Shown piece by piece: positions 43,138 to 55,295 of a stretch of DNA of 64,000 bases. Numbering within the stretch: position 1 is the first letter of the stretch; every line of letters starts with the position of its first letter. Source of the stretch: Limnephilus marmoratus. Lineage: Eukaryota > Arthropoda > Insecta > Trichoptera > Limnephilidae. A program made the position numbers and the translations under genes. The DNA is taken from contig OU862907.1 of assembly GCA_917880885.1 (NCBI GenBank), positions 71,109,072 to 71,173,071 of the forward strand, read 5' to 3'. The notes below the pieces were generated by a model. That model searched no databases, was not told the DNA's origin, and was given only the letters and a program-made list of their open reading frames with translations.

Positions 43138-44549
43138 TGTCAGAAGTCAGAAGTCAGGAGGCGACAGAAGGTAGACGATATTTTCATAGACAACGAACTT
43201 TCGAAGAAAATAATTGTTAAAGGTAGTTCCTACTTTTGATAATTATAATAATATTTTGAATACTCGACAAAGGAATATAACCTTTCCCATACCATGCTAA
43301 AAATACCCTCGACAAACCGTCTTGTTAAACGATGTTACTCTATGTGATTAGGAAATTATTTCGGGTATTTTGTAAAAATATTGTTGTGAATATTTTTTAT
43401 TTGGCTTATATTAATTTATTGTAAGAAAAAATATTGATTTTGTTCCCTAAAACTGAAATATTAAAAAAATAATCATTCATAATAAATAATCAAATATTAT
43501 TTGAAACGCCCAACAAGGCGGGCGGCTGTGACAGCGACCGCCTAGGGTCACGTTAGCCTGCAGAATAGCACCATTGTTTCAAAAAGCCACATGTGGAATG
43601 CGCTAGGTACTAGTAAGGGCTGACACCGACCTACTATCATTTTTTAAATACATTTACAAAAAATACTTTAACGTAAAGAGCTTTTTATGTTTGCTGATCG
43701 TTTGTTTTAACACTAGTCGCGTAGAGAAATAGATTACAAGAAAAATACAATACTACTTATAGAACACTCGAATTTTAATTTTTTTACAGTTTTACGCAAA
43801 AGCAAACAACGAAAAAATAAATTATAATTATTTTGAAGTGAAAAACTTCTTTAGAACCGTTGTGATTTGAAACTGGATGAGACGAAAAAGCGACACAAAA
43901 AAACAATAAGCAAACCAAGAAAAAAAAAATGTTATAATTACTTTGAAGTGAAAACTTCTTTAGAACGGTTGTGATTTGAAACTGGATGAAACGAAAAACG
44001 ACACTAAAAAGAGACAAACATATGCATCTATAGCATTTATTGAGAATGGGTTAGAATATTCGGTCTCCTCTTTATGCGGTGCTTCGTAGCCTTCCGACTC
44101 TTTTTTCTGAAGTTTTCGCTTCTACCGATGTGAACTGCATACTAGTATTTTTTTATAATACTCGTATGTTTTAACATTTTTCCGAAATTTAAAGATAACC
44201 TTTAAGATAAAATTTACTTTTATGAGTGGAAATAGTTTATATAGCAAATTAAAAACATTTATTTCACAGGAACATAACGACAAAAACCAATTAGGTTAAT
44301 TCTTAATTAAACATTAATCCGACGTGTTTATCATAACAATATATAAGTAAAAATGGAGATGTAAAAGATTTTTACAAAAAAGCAAAACAAAGACTTTGTT
44401 ATTATATTTACCTACGTCCTACATATTATGTGATGCATTCGTCTATAGTAAATCTACATACATTAAATCGTAAAATGGCGACCACTTGTCACATAGTTCT
44501 ATACGAAATTATAAAAACTTAAGCTGTGGATACTGTAGTGTAGACATAC
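43138..44549. other. AT-rich region; 110-bp tandem duplication, no gene
   Basis: 43822-43931 and 43932-44020 are tandem copies (TTATAATTA...GAAACTGGATGA). The rest shows no coding signal or recognised element. Confidence 0.5.
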
Positions 44550-44880
44550 AGTATTTTTTTTACATTAGCTTCACACATGAGGCTCTGAGGAAAATAATTC
44601 GCTTCAAGGCCTATGTCATCTTTGGGGAGAGGTCTTCCTGCTGGAGAGGTCAAAGGTCTCCATCAACCAGTCTCTTCCGACCCGGCCAGCCACGTAGAGC
44701 CAGTTGGTAGGCAGACGTATCCGCCGCCAAGATCCTGAACCAAACCTACCCCATGAACCCCTGCTAAGTCATCAAACGACACCGAGATATCTACCCACCC
44801 CTTATATCCTTTTCCTTCTCAGAACTTCCTAACCTTCCTATACTAAAAAGACCCTTAACACATCATCCCCAAGGATGACA
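44550..44880 (-). repeat. S-family repeat, rearranged copy 6
   Basis: The first part is a minus-strand copy (poly-T, ACATTAGCTTCACACATGAG, hairpin, GAGAGGTCAAAGGTCTCCAT). From about 44780 the sequence switches to plus orientation (CTACCCACCCCTTATATCC... CATCATCCCCAAGGATGAC), forming a foldback. Confidence 0.55.
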
Positions 44881-46209
44881 AGGATGAGGGTAATATTGGA
44901 CGTAGGTTAATGAGGTTGGAATGAGTTAATGTTTTGTCTTCTCTGTTATTCCCATAGAAATTTAAAATTTGTTGTCTCATCTGACATAGAAATATGTCGA
45001 CTTTTAGGAAAACATTTTTTATTATTTTATACAGAAACGTCACAATTTTTTATATATTTTTAACGGATGCAAAAATATATTTTTTAGGAAAACTTAAGAT
45101 GTTGATTTAATGATTGAAGCATTTGAAGAGTTATTGATGTTTTAAAGAGCGTTGTAAACTACAATCGCATCGTGGATCCTGGAGGGTTAATAAGGAAGTT
45201 GAGTCCATTTTTTATTTTTTTTTATCAATGTGCACATTCAAACTTAAATATTGGTATTTTTTTTTTTTTTTTAAGTTCGTTTTCATAAATAAATTAATTC
45301 TCAAAGTTTAAATTTTATTAAGCCCACCAAAACGGCGGAATCCGAGCGAGGTGTGTGTGTGACGTCATTTGACTCACACTCAACACGTTGCTTTGGCATT
45401 TTGTATGGAGATTTTTTTAATTCTTCAATAAGGAATTCCAGCAGTTTTTCTTATCAATGTTAACCGTCTATCAGAATTAATAGTATTAAAAAAAAAAGAA
45501 AATTGATTAAGATTTCATAGTTAAATTAATTTTTAAAGTCAGAATTTGGGTTTTTCGCCGCCGCCTGAACGTATAACACGGTATTATAAAGTGACAGTTT
45601 TCGTCGAACGAGCGTTAAGCTCTACAAAATGGTTAAATATGTCGTGAAAGAATGCGATTCAATGACACAAACACATAATAAATCAAGCAAAATTACTTTC
45701 CACACGGAAGTTTATTGTTTACGTATTCATATTTAATTAAAAAACGCAGAAATTTGAAACATAAAATGTCAAATACTATAATACAGGTTTAATGTTGCCA
45801 CTAAAAAGTCGTTTTGGTTTTACCACACTATTGGGAAAATACACGATTTCTGGAATAAGTTACTATTTAGGTAACCTCTCATTTAAAATATTTTGGAAAT
45901 AATAATAAAAATTACGTTTTAACCCATATATGCCCAGAACTATTTTTGGTTTCCGATCTTTTTCATTTTAGGATATGTGGGTCCCTGAAGGATTGTTTTA
46001 AAGACTCTCGCGGAATTTTTGAGGTGGGAGTGGAGAAAGTGTTGTTTTTTTAATGGGTCGAAAACGACCCCAGGGGCAAATGCGTTGCCTTGAATTCATG
46101 TTGAATAAAAATGCGATTATTTTATTGATTCTTTATTTATCGAAATCGGTAGTAACTTAAACAGAAAAAAATATTTTGAAATAAAAATTACGAATGAAAC
46201 TACCAAAAT

Positions 46210-47490
46210 CTAATCTAAGTTTACACCGCATTTATTGCACGCCGTCACAGTTTTATTTTTACAAAAAGCGCAGTGAAGTCTTGGCAGAGCTTTTTCGATC
46301 ATGTTCTCCGCATAGTGCTTTCACGCCATATAAGGTACACTTGTTTGGATCTTTCGACTTGGTCCAGATTTAGGTATTTCAGTTCCATTATTTTTCAACG
46401 AAGTGCAATGCTTATAAATATATAGTATTTAGCTTATATATAGAAGGCAATGCTTATATATAGTATCCTCTTGCTACTTTTGGCATTCTTTTACATCCTT
46501 CAGTGGGCCGTTTTCAAAACGATTATTACGCACTGTGAAAAACATTTTTTTGTACTATTTTCGGATAAAATAGTAATAGACCTAGGTAGGGGCTTGATCC
46601 ACTCATAGTTGTTCCTAGGAAGGCCTCTCTTCACCAAAGTGCGCTCCCCATCCGCTTGACATTTCCTTCCACGCCTCCTTCCGTAAGCCTTCCGTGCTCG
46701 TGCCCTTCTATGTGCCCTACCGCGCCTGTCTTGTTTCGGTGACAGTGGTGATGTATTGTCATATTCTTCATCTTCGCTGAACGTAATTTCCTCAGCAAAT
46801 GAACGCCTCAAAGTAAGACTGGCAGGTTCGAGTAACTGTTGACGGGATAAATGATGGAAAAATGTACCTTCTTCATCGCCAAAATCACCGTCCTAGACCC
46901 TGCCATCACCAGGTGGGTCAATAAAAACATCTCCACCTTTTATCTCATCGTCAACGTTCAAACTTTTCAACACCTCTGGTCTGGAGCTCCAAAATACCTA
47001 AAAAAAACCCTTGACTCTGTGCAGAAACGGGCGGTCCGTTTGATAGATTCTCCCATCCTAACAGACGGACTGCAATCTTTAGAGCATAGGCGTCAGGTGG
47101 GAATGCTGTCCTTGTTCTACCGGTATTACAATGGAAGATGCTCCGAGGAACTAGCATCATTGATCCCCTCGGCTCCGGTGCATAGTCGGGAAACACGCCA
47201 AACACGCGCCCAACATTTGTACACGGTTGACATTACTCACATGAGAACGGGTCGTTTCTATGACTCGTTCTTGAGTTCAACGGCTCGGCTGTGGAACGAT
47301 TTGCCGGCCTCTGTGTTTCCTCCCTCCTACAACATGGGTCTCTTCAAGACCCATGTTCACTCCTTCCTTTCCTCAAAGAGACCCTCCACACAGCATCTAC
47401 AAAGATGACATAGGCCCTGAGGGAAATTATTTTCCTCAGGGCCTCCTGTGTGGTGTTAATGTAAAAAAAAAAAAAAAACACCTCTATAGT
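46210..47490 (-). pseudogene. piggyBac-like transposase remnants (N-terminus and Cys-rich C-terminus)
   Basis: The N-terminal part reads from about 47485, across the LINE insert, through D-V-F-I-D-P-P-G-D-G (46920s), a stop, D-G-D-F-G-D-E-E-G and on to 46500 with E-E-I-T-F-S-E-D-E-E. This is the acidic start typical of the family. The C-terminus (46390-46210) reads C-A-F-C, T-A-C-N-K-C-G-V then stop: the zinc-binding tail. The DDD catalytic core is deleted. It would cut and paste at TTAA if intact. Confidence 0.75.
46978..47476 (+). mobile_element. LINE-H 3' fragment with poly(A) and 9-bp target duplication
   Basis: A 5'-truncated copy. The ORF2 C-terminus runs to TGA at 47408 (R-T-G-R-F-Y-D-S-F, R-L-W-N-D-L-P-A-S-V-F-P, F-K-T-H-V-H-S-F-L), then a short 3' UTR with a strong hairpin (47386-47453) and a poly(A). 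AACACCTCT flanks it (46969-46977, 47477-47485). It is the best 3' end of this family in the window and lies in the piggyBac-like element. Confidence 0.9.
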
Positions 47491-48016
47491 GTCGTTCGTA
47501 CAAAGGGGTCTTCTATTCCTAGAAATAACAAATAGTAATTGAGTATACTTCTGCCCAAGGGGTATTTAACGACCCATAAAAGTTTAGACAACTATATCTG
47601 TGAAATAAAATATTTATTTTGGATTAATTTGTTTGCATTAGATAAGTAAACTATCTAATTTTACAATAAAATCAAAATAATTGGTAAATTTACAAAGAAA
47701 AATACATAACTTACATTATTCTCAGAAAAACCGGATTTTTTCGCCAACTTCAATTGAGTCATGAATTGAACTGTCACCAAATTTTACAACTTTGACCGTG
47801 GAGCAAAACTGTCTGTTTATTTTAGTAGATAGTACTTTCACCCATCGATAAATTGCACTAGATATCGAAAACAAGCGGTTGCTTTCAACAATTCGCTACT
47901 TTTCTAGAGCCTGTTTTTCAGGACAAAAACGACCCACTGGGCATAATATATGGGTTAATCTTCATACAGAAGAAGTCATTACTACTTATTTTAGTTTATT
48001 AATGAATAATCTAGTA

Positions 48017-50365
48017 AGGTAAAACACCACATTTCTGACCCTGCTCCGATTTCTGACATATGTAACACAAATTACGATTTTACAAACTGAAGTAACATAC
48101 CTACGTATATTGATATTAGCGCATCGAGAAATTTGTTCCCCTCTCCCTCTAACCAACGTTTAGTCTAAGGACTATTTGACACCCATTTCAACCAAAATAT
48201 TATTTAGTATATGATTTTGGTGATTTTGTGATATTGCACATTTTTTCACCTTTTTCGAAGAGTAAACCAAATTTTACAAAATGTGAAGACACAGTTCACC
48301 AATGTTTTATGTATTGTTTTTGTATGTTTTTCAATAGAGTATTGACCATATTTGTACATTTTAAACGGAAAATAATATATTTTAATTGATTTATGACAAT
48401 TTTTGAGCGGACAGAAATAGGTACCTGTTTAAAATAGGGTGATCATATTTCTGACATGTATGTCAGAAAATGATACACCTTCAAAAAATCATGTTCATAT
48501 TTCTGACCGGTATGTCAGAAATTGATATTTATCATTATTTGGGGGGGTTTAATCCTGACATAAGGAGAACGGCTGCGTGACCTCTCTTATAATTAACTAT
48601 ATTTTGGATTTGATGACAAAATACCCAACCAAATCGAATTATTAAAAAAATATTTGAGAAATATCTATTGCCGATAGTGTAATTTAATTTATTTGGTATT
48701 TTTTATATAAAATTCAGGCCATTTAAGAAATAGTTTTCTTTTGATTTTAAAGGCAAATTTGGCAATGTTTTGCGAGTTTGTGAGTAACAATTTGATTAAA
48801 TAAATAATGTTACCGAACTAATGTTTTAATAAAATGAAATATAACTTCTGTCATTTATTTCGTAGACGGGCATAATAATATTTGGCTGATTTATAAAGCG
48901 CCGTTTTCATGAAAAATCATCTCACCTAACACTGAATATTAGTGAGTTTTGCAAAGCAAATCAAATTATTTTGGTGGTTTTGTACCCAAACGCCACACAC
49001 TTCTTGCAACCGCTGGATGTTGCTGTGTTTAGGCCGTTAAAAGTGTCCTTTAAAAAATCTATCCAGGAATGGTGACTGAAAAATAAGGAAGCAAAAGTAA
49101 AAAGGGAAAATTTTGCGCTTATTTTAAAAAGCGCGCTAGATAACACGGATATGAAATCGCACCTCAAAAATGGCTTTCGAGTGTGTGGTCTTTTTCCTTT
49201 TGATGCAGATGCCATACCATACGAAAAATTATGAAAATCATCATTATTCAATGAAAGTTTAAAATCAGTGACTCCAGAGAGCATTGCAGTGGAAGAAACA
49301 ATACATTTAGTAGAAAATAATCTATCACCGGTTATATCCCCTCATTTCATTCCATTCCCTTATTATTCTGCTGTTTTAAAAGAATTTCGTGAATCGCACA
49401 AGGTTTGGATGGGCCTTGCGGAGTACAAGGCATTATTTGATATTTGGAAAATTATGACTGTAACTGTAGACAATTTTTCGGGGAATTTAGATATTTCGAA
49501 TATATCATCGGAAATTAATTCTGAAAGTGTTAAGGTATATAATAGACCCTCAGTGGATTGCTGACATGAATAACGAAACTATTTTGAATATCCCTTTGAA
49601 GACAGTGAAAATAATATGGAAATACTACACGAGAACCAAAAAAACATTGAAAATTAATCTAGTTAGCAGGAATACCATTAATCCATTTAAAACTAGTTTT
49701 TTTAATGAGGTCTGTTATCAATCAACCTTCTACTTCTTTCAATGAACGTGCGAGGACGAAAATACCTATTTTAATTATAATGCTTGTACCTATTTTAATT
49801 TAGATGTAATGCCTGAAGAAGGTAAGATACGGTTAAGTTCCCTGTTCGCGTAAAACAAAGGAAAAATAATATTAGCGATGTTTTATACCAAATAACAATG
49901 TTTTAATTTATTTTCATCCCTGTATAAAATTTTTTTTTTTTAAATTTTATGTTTAATATTTAATAAAGTTTCTCCAAAATATTGATTTTTGCTTTAAATG
50001 TTGTCCACCTGGCTTTGCATTTTATTTGCATCAACGAATCGAAATATCAACATGTATGTCGGATACTGGATTCATACTGATTTTGGTATGTCAGAAATAC
50101 GAATAGCCATGTCAATCAATAGGAACATATTGATTTTGGTATGTCAGAAATATGTGTTTTGCTAGCATGTTACATATTAAATGATTTTAAATATTTAACG
50201 GTAATAAATTTACCAAAAAGTGCGATTTCATTATTTGAAATTGAACAATGATTCCTAAAATTAAAAATTTCGTTTCAGAAATACAAGGTTGATTTTACAA
50301 AAAAATATTGAAATTCATGAAAAAAAAGTGATAGCTTAACGTGTCAGAAATAGGGTGTTTTACCT
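48017..50365 (+). mobile_element. pogo/Tigger-like transposon remnant
   Basis: AGGTAAAACACCACATTTCT at the left is inverted at the right (AGAAATAGGGTGTTTTACCT). TA flanks both ends (48015-48016, 50366-50367). Nine copies of ATTTCTGAC/GTCAGAAAT cluster near the two ends and may be transposase-binding sites. The interior has only the 3' part of a DDE-type gene. Confidence 0.8.
48961..49564 (+). pseudogene. C-terminal part of a pogo/jerky-type DDE transposase
   Basis: The frame at 48962 reads L-Y-P-N-A-T-H-F-L-Q-P-L-D-V-A-V-F-R-P-L-K, the conserved end of the DDE_1 domain in pogo-like transposases. After a stop it continues with H-L-K-N-G-F-R-V-C-G-L-F-P-F-D-A-D-A-I-P and a terminal region to 49564. 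The HTH/CENP-B region and catalytic Asp residues are missing, and stops interrupt it. Inactive. Confidence 0.75.
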
Positions 50366-51339
50366 TAATTATGTAGTAAGTGTTTTATATTAATAATTTT
50401 GCAGGGCACCTAAAGATGCAGCATGCCGTGGTAAGTGGGTGGAAATAATTTGATTGCCGAGAAAAGAACTTTGAAAACACATTTTGAATCACTTTTAAAG
50501 CACTGTCCGTTTGAGTATTAAGTATATACTATTGGTACGATAAAAAAATATTGGAACAAAAAATTTCGTAATGATTTCATAAGTTATGCTTACTTTTACT
50601 CATATAGTATAATAAAAAAACATATATTCAAAATAATGTTAATTAGTTTATTTTATTACAAACTATTGTTAACAAAACTCTTTTTCGTTGTTTATATTGG
50701 GTAAAATTTCAAATTGTAGGCAACACCACCCTGCCAACCCAGGTTTGTGTTTCTGCCTTTGTCTAACTAGCGGCGGTATTGTTCTCGTGACTTGTGCAAG
50801 TGAGACAAATATATGTTTACATTAAAATGTTTAGTTGTTTCAAAGCTGCATCACTTTTTCACGCGCGGTAAAGAAATTTCTTCTCTAATTATTTAAACTC
50901 AATATTTATTTGTGTGTTTATATTAAAACTATTTTTGTTTGGTTTTTATGTTTTTGTGATATGAACGTTAATTTATTTCTGCAGTTTGCTGTCCAGTTCT
51001 GTCTGTAAAGCAAACGTTTGGCCTATACAACCTGTCTCATCATAAATAAACCATCTCTCGTGTAATAGAAAGAGATGCACGATCATGATCGTACAAACCG
51101 GGGCACAGATGACGTCAGAATTCTTTTGACCAATGATGAAGCGTTTTAAGCTTATAGCTTTTTAATCATTTTTTAAGAACGTTTAACTAATTCTAAGAAT
51201 AATAATATAGAAATATATTTATATATTTAGAATCGATATTTTTTGATCTACATGAACATATTTTTTATAAGTCAGAATATTTTTCACTCAACTTCCTTAT
51301 TGATAAGGTCCTAAGACTTCTGTATTCATTTGAAGGGAT

Positions 51340-51900
51340 TTATGATTTCATTTTTTGTAAAACTGCGCGCATAATATGTTGGTTTTCGTTTGTAGATGTC
51401 ATCATAAATTCATTCAAACTCCAACTCCAGAAGAGCGATTCTATATCTTTTGTCGGATCGTTATGAGAAAGTGGACGTGATCTCCTGTCAGATTTGTGTG
51501 ATTTATTTACTTTTCCTAAGTACAACGTATATTAAATGAATTCACAATCATTCATACTTGCAGTAGTAATTCATGTTTAAAACGATAAAAACTAAAATAA
51601 GTTACAATAAATATGTAAAAATCGCACAAATTTAAGTGGAGATCACGTCCGTTATCTCATAACGACCCCACGAAAGATATAGATTCGCTCGGAAGGCTGC
51701 TTTTTGGTAACTCACGATCGGCGCGTATGATACGCGCACGAGGATCGAGTATCTCGTAAGTATCTCCGTGAACGGAGGCACTAAGTGTTACCACATCCCA
51801 TCCAACATTGTTTTCACTGAAACTGACCACAGCAACTGAATTAATTCTGTTGCTAACATGTCGTGGTTAATTTAATTATTTTACCATACTAAAAGATCCG
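51340..51900. repeat. Inverted-repeat (foldback) segment
   Basis: 51418-51486 and 51637-51690 are imperfect inverted repeats (ATTCTATATCTTTTGTCGG.. against ..CCCACGAAAGATATAGATTC) with a 150-bp spacer. No coding sequence. Confidence 0.55.
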
Positions 51901-52039
51901 AAAGATGTCAATGCACACAACTTTGTACGTAAAAATTAAAAAATGATTTCGAGAGTCCTAAATTAATGGTAAATATACATATTATTCTTTTTTCTAATTG
52001 CGAAGGTGAAAGTAAATAAAAAAATAAAAAATGTTTTGG

Positions 52040-52400
52040 TTTGGTTCCACACAGATGGCGCTGAGGAAAATAATTTACACCAGGGCTTATGTCATCTTTG
52101 AGGATGCTGTCTGGAGAGTCTTTTTAGGAATCTGGGTGTCAGTGTGTCCAGAAGTAACTTACACATGAATATATCCGTCCTTCTGCGGTGCAAGGCGATG
52201 TTCCGAGAGTCCTTTTGGAGATGTCGAAAAGTCTTCCTGAACCAGTATCTTCCAATCTTGCCTGCCAAGAAGTTGGTAGGTAGACGCATCTGCCGCCAAG
52301 ATGCTACACCTGCTAAGTCACCAAAAGTAGCGAAGCATTTGGGGTGACCTATGGCAGAGGTTTTAGTTATCCAATTAGCGCCTATCCACCTTTCATCCAT
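52040..52400 (-). repeat. S-family short interspersed repeat, copy 7
   Basis: Minus-strand copy: hairpin tail (TTCCACACAGATGGCGCTGA), GAGAGTCCTTTTGGAGATGT, then GGGGTGACCTATGGCAGAGG near 52340. It runs directly into LINE-C, as at 22500-23720. Confidence 0.65.
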
Positions 52401-52424
52401 TATTTCTTCGTATTATAAAAACAT

Positions 52425-53260
52425 CATGGTTTTTTTATAGATTTAATAATAATAATTACAATAAATTTTACATTTTTTATCCAGAATCATACAATTAACA
52501 TGGTAACCTAATATTTTTACACAACAACGAAAAAAATAGTAAAATGGACAACTACACCCTAAAGAGGTTTAAATCTAAATGATTCCAATGAACTTATATG
52601 TATTATAACAACAAAACAATTAGAGCCTTACGTGTTCACTTGTTATGATTTTTTTTTAATTTTCTACGAAGAGGGCTCCATAGGAATGAGCCAATAGTAT
52701 CATTAGTTTTCAAAGAACGAAAAATTGCAGTGACATAATTTATTAAATATCAACGGTGTAAATATACCATAAAGACATCAGAGATTCAAGTACCTATATA
52801 CAAAATTTTATAAAACAAATAAGCTAGAATAGTTAAAATTATTGCTGATGATTATTTTTGATAGCAAAGCCCTTTTGTACTTATCTTCCAAGCAGTTAAA
52901 TAGATCCGCCACATCTGCGTATCTATTACTAACTTCATGCAACCAAGGTACAAGCGATATTTCGAATACTCAGTCATAGTTGGTCCTGGTATTGTTGAAT
53001 TAAAACAGGATTTTAGAACGAGTTGTTCTAGTGGATATTTGAAATTCTGAAGTTAATGAAATCAGGACTTCTATAACATCATTTACAATTTAGAATATAA
53101 ATATTAAGACTGATATAATTCTTCAATCTGAGAGTTATAATAAATTTAATTCTTTCATCAAGTGATTACAGTTTAAGCTTTCAGAGGGAATACAGAGATT
53201 AAAATTGTGTTTTATTAATTTATGTTGAATTTTTTTCAATTGAATCTGAATGTATTTTAA
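52425..53260 (-). mobile_element. LINE-C 3' region, copy 3
   Basis: Direct homologue of 22906-23720 and inverted homologue of 10440-11400. Decayed ORF2 end and 3' UTR. Confidence 0.5.
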
Positions 53261-53338
53261 TATGGGGGGGATCAGATCGAGAAATTATTTTCAACTTGAT
53301 TACAAACTAAAGATGTAGGTATACTAAATTTTCCATGT

Positions 53339-53666
53339 TTAAACATTCTTCACCAGTCTGCTTGGTTCAATATATTCGCACATCAAAATCCTGAAGCCTC
53401 GGTTTTGCGCGCAAATTCTAAAATCGTCACTTAGGATCGAGATTTTAAAATATCTATGCAAGATAGCATTCATATTTCAAAGATAATAAGAAGCATTATT
53501 TCGTTCTCTTTTTGGTTTAAAAGAAAAATACATATGTTTGCATTAGAGGAAGAGAGGTATATGCTTTTAAAATGTAAGGTCGCTCGGGAGGTTTTTGGTC
53601 TTATGAAAGTATAAAGCGATCACGTGTTTTGGGATGTATTTACTCCTAAACAAGCAGACGGGTTAA
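53339..53666. mobile_element. Degenerate relative of the TTAA MITE
   Basis: Shares AATAAGAAGCATTATTTCGT and a GTTTTGGGATG block with 28801-29467 and ends ACGGG-TTAA (53663-53666). The left border is uncertain. Confidence 0.4.
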
Positions 53667-53699
53667 ACCTCAAAAACTGTAATACAAACTTTGTTATAT

Positions 53700-54370
53700 A
53701 CCTATCCTCCACACAGCATTTTCAAATATGACATGTGTAATGAGGATTTATTTTCTTAGGGCTTCCAGTGTTGGGTTAATTTTAAAAAAAGCCGTTTTTA
53801 TGAAAAAATCGCCACAAGGGAGCAAAAGACACTACTGTTTAAAGGTTTTTTTTATGTACCATCAGAGCGCTGCTCGATTAGCCACACCAAGTGAATCTGA
53901 CGTATTACCTGTTCTGGAATTGCAGAGGTGTGCTGCAGAAATAGCTCCAATGTTGACGATACACTTCAAAGTGGCCCTTAAGTGTGGCTCTGTAGGGAAA
54001 AAAAGTTACAACAAGGCCAACTACCGCCCCATAGCGATGACATCAGTTCTGTCCAAGTTGATGGAACGTGTGATTAATGACAAACTGCTCACATCCCACG
54101 AAAGATACAATAATGTTAACGACCATCAATACGAAATCCAATGGAATCTTTCGTGCGGTGATCTTCTCACGTATGTGACGAATGTTTGGGAACGACGCAT
54201 GGAACGTCACTGTGAGACCAAAATGGACACACCGTACTTGACTGAGGTCTTAATAAACGTTAAACGCTTAAACGACGACTTTTGTGAACATCGTAGTCAT
54301 CTTGAGTATGCCTCTCATATATGGTATCATCTACATAATATATACACAAAACGCATAGAAGCTGTCTAAG
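53700..54370 (+). pseudogene. LINE-H RT fragment, plus strand
   Basis: The open stretch 53728-54369 has N-Y-R-P-I-A-M-T-S-V-L-S-K-L-M-E-R (near 54010), R-Y-N-N-V-N-D-H-Q and C-G-D-L-L-T-Y-V-T. This is the RT finger/palm region, inverted relative to 9800-10290. The upstream part is frameshifted and the later RT catalytic block is missing. Confidence 0.7.
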
Positions 54371-54964
54371 GAAAATTTGTACATCACTTGAACTTCAAGA
54401 GACATGTGCGTTATTATGACACGGACAGATCTATAAAACACTATGGACTCAAAACTACTATACCTACTCAAGATATTACAGATATGACTTACTTACACAA
54501 AATCTTGAATGGTCATATTGCCTGTCCGGGTCTTTTGTCAAATATCTTTCTTATTGAGAACTTGTAATCATTATAACAAAAAATGTATCGATACTGATAT
54601 CTTGCCATTTACTTTAAGCTATTTCAAACATATAGTTAATGGAGCCTTATAATAACCAATTCATTACCAAATCCTCGTAGATTGATTCACTTTAACAAAA
54701 CTAAATAATTGATACCTTATTATTGATTTTTTTTTAATTTGAAATTTAAAAGAATGTAATACGTATATGTGTATATTCGTACACGAGCGTATATATATTA
54801 TTTTTCAATTAGGAATTCTACAGAGCCGAACCCTCTGATATGAAAATATCTGGAGTCGGTAAATCATTTTACCATTTGGTCTGTGGTAGGTTGACATGTT
54901 GTTATTGTATTGTTTTGTATTTATAATACTTATATAGTGCAATTGCATAGTGTGGATTGACTAG
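54371..54964. other. AT-rich gap, no gene
   Basis: Probably a decayed LINE 3' portion; no motif strong enough to assign. Confidence 0.35.
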
Positions 54965-55295
54965 ATGATCATTTGGGTAAGTGTGTGAAGGGGTTTAGTT
55001 TTTCCTTTGGGGAAAATTTAACCCGGACATTTAAATCTGGTGTGAAAAACCAATATAATTTATCTTTCAGTCCCATTCTAAATATTTTTCCAATTAACCG
55101 CTCTGTTCTTTCTGGAAATCCCCCAATTACCCCTACCCCTTTGCCTTCCTCCCACTCAAACACCTGAAATTTGTATATCTGTCAACATTCTGTATCATAG
55201 TTTAGATATAATATTCTCCTGACGAAGGAAGGGTGCTTCCGAAACCGGTATAATGTGTATAAAATAAAAGTGGTCTACAACAAATTAATATGTTT
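54965..55295 (+). mobile_element. Penelope-like element 3' end with ribozyme-like motif
   Basis: Encodes the last residues of the Penelope-like ORF (F-P-I-N-R-S-V-L-S-G-N-P near 55085-55120), matching 20480-20395 in inverted form, then a stop and the hammerhead-like motif. A separate, heavily 5'-truncated insertion from that at 20239-20851. Confidence 0.7.
55211..55260 (+). ncRNA. Hammerhead-ribozyme-like motif, second copy
   Basis: CTGACGA, GGAAG-GGTG-CTTCC, GAAACCGGTA as in the first copy. The predicted cut is after A55250. The bases after it (TAATGTG) pair less well with ATTCTC, so stem I looks weakened here. Confidence 0.4.

Larger units (their letters stand above)
45923..47954 (-). mobile_element. 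piggyBac-like transposon, internally deleted
   Basis: CCCATATATGCCCAG at the left and CTGGGCATAATATATGGG at the right are inverted repeats (with a 3-nt difference), each flanked by TTAA (45919-45922, 47955-47958). It contains two pieces of a minus-strand transposase and a nested LINE fragment. Without the LINE it is about 1.5 kb, too short for an intact transposase. Confidence 0.85.
45629..50520 (+). pseudogene. Two-exon THAP zinc-finger domain, broken
   Basis: Exon 1 (45629-45705) encodes M-V-K-Y-V-V-K-E-C and K-I-T-F-H. Exon 2 after TTTTGCAG (starts 50405) encodes P-K-D-A-A-C-R-G-K-W-V-E-I-I and, after a stop, L-P-R-K-E-L and N-H-F. Phase 2 fits across the junction and gives the F-H-T-x-P-K-D core of THAP domains, which bind DNA. 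Defects: the donor reads GGAAGT instead of GTAAGT, the first zinc Cys is Tyr, and stops follow W-V-E-I-I. The intron now contains two transposons. Joining is inferred from homology and phase. Confidence 0.55.
45191..51300 (+). mobile_element. THAP-domain DNA transposon (Kolobok-like), decayed host of nested elements
   Basis: TAAGGAAGTTGAGT follows TTAA (45187-45190). The inverse ACTCAACTTCCTTA ends at 51300, followed by TTGA (a one-base change from TTAA). TGACGTCA occurs near each end (45360, 51110). A THAP-type reading frame starts at 45629. TTAA targeting plus THAP fits the Kolobok superfamily. The catalytic domain is absent. Length is inflated by the piggyBac-like and pogo-like insertions. 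Confidence 0.5.
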
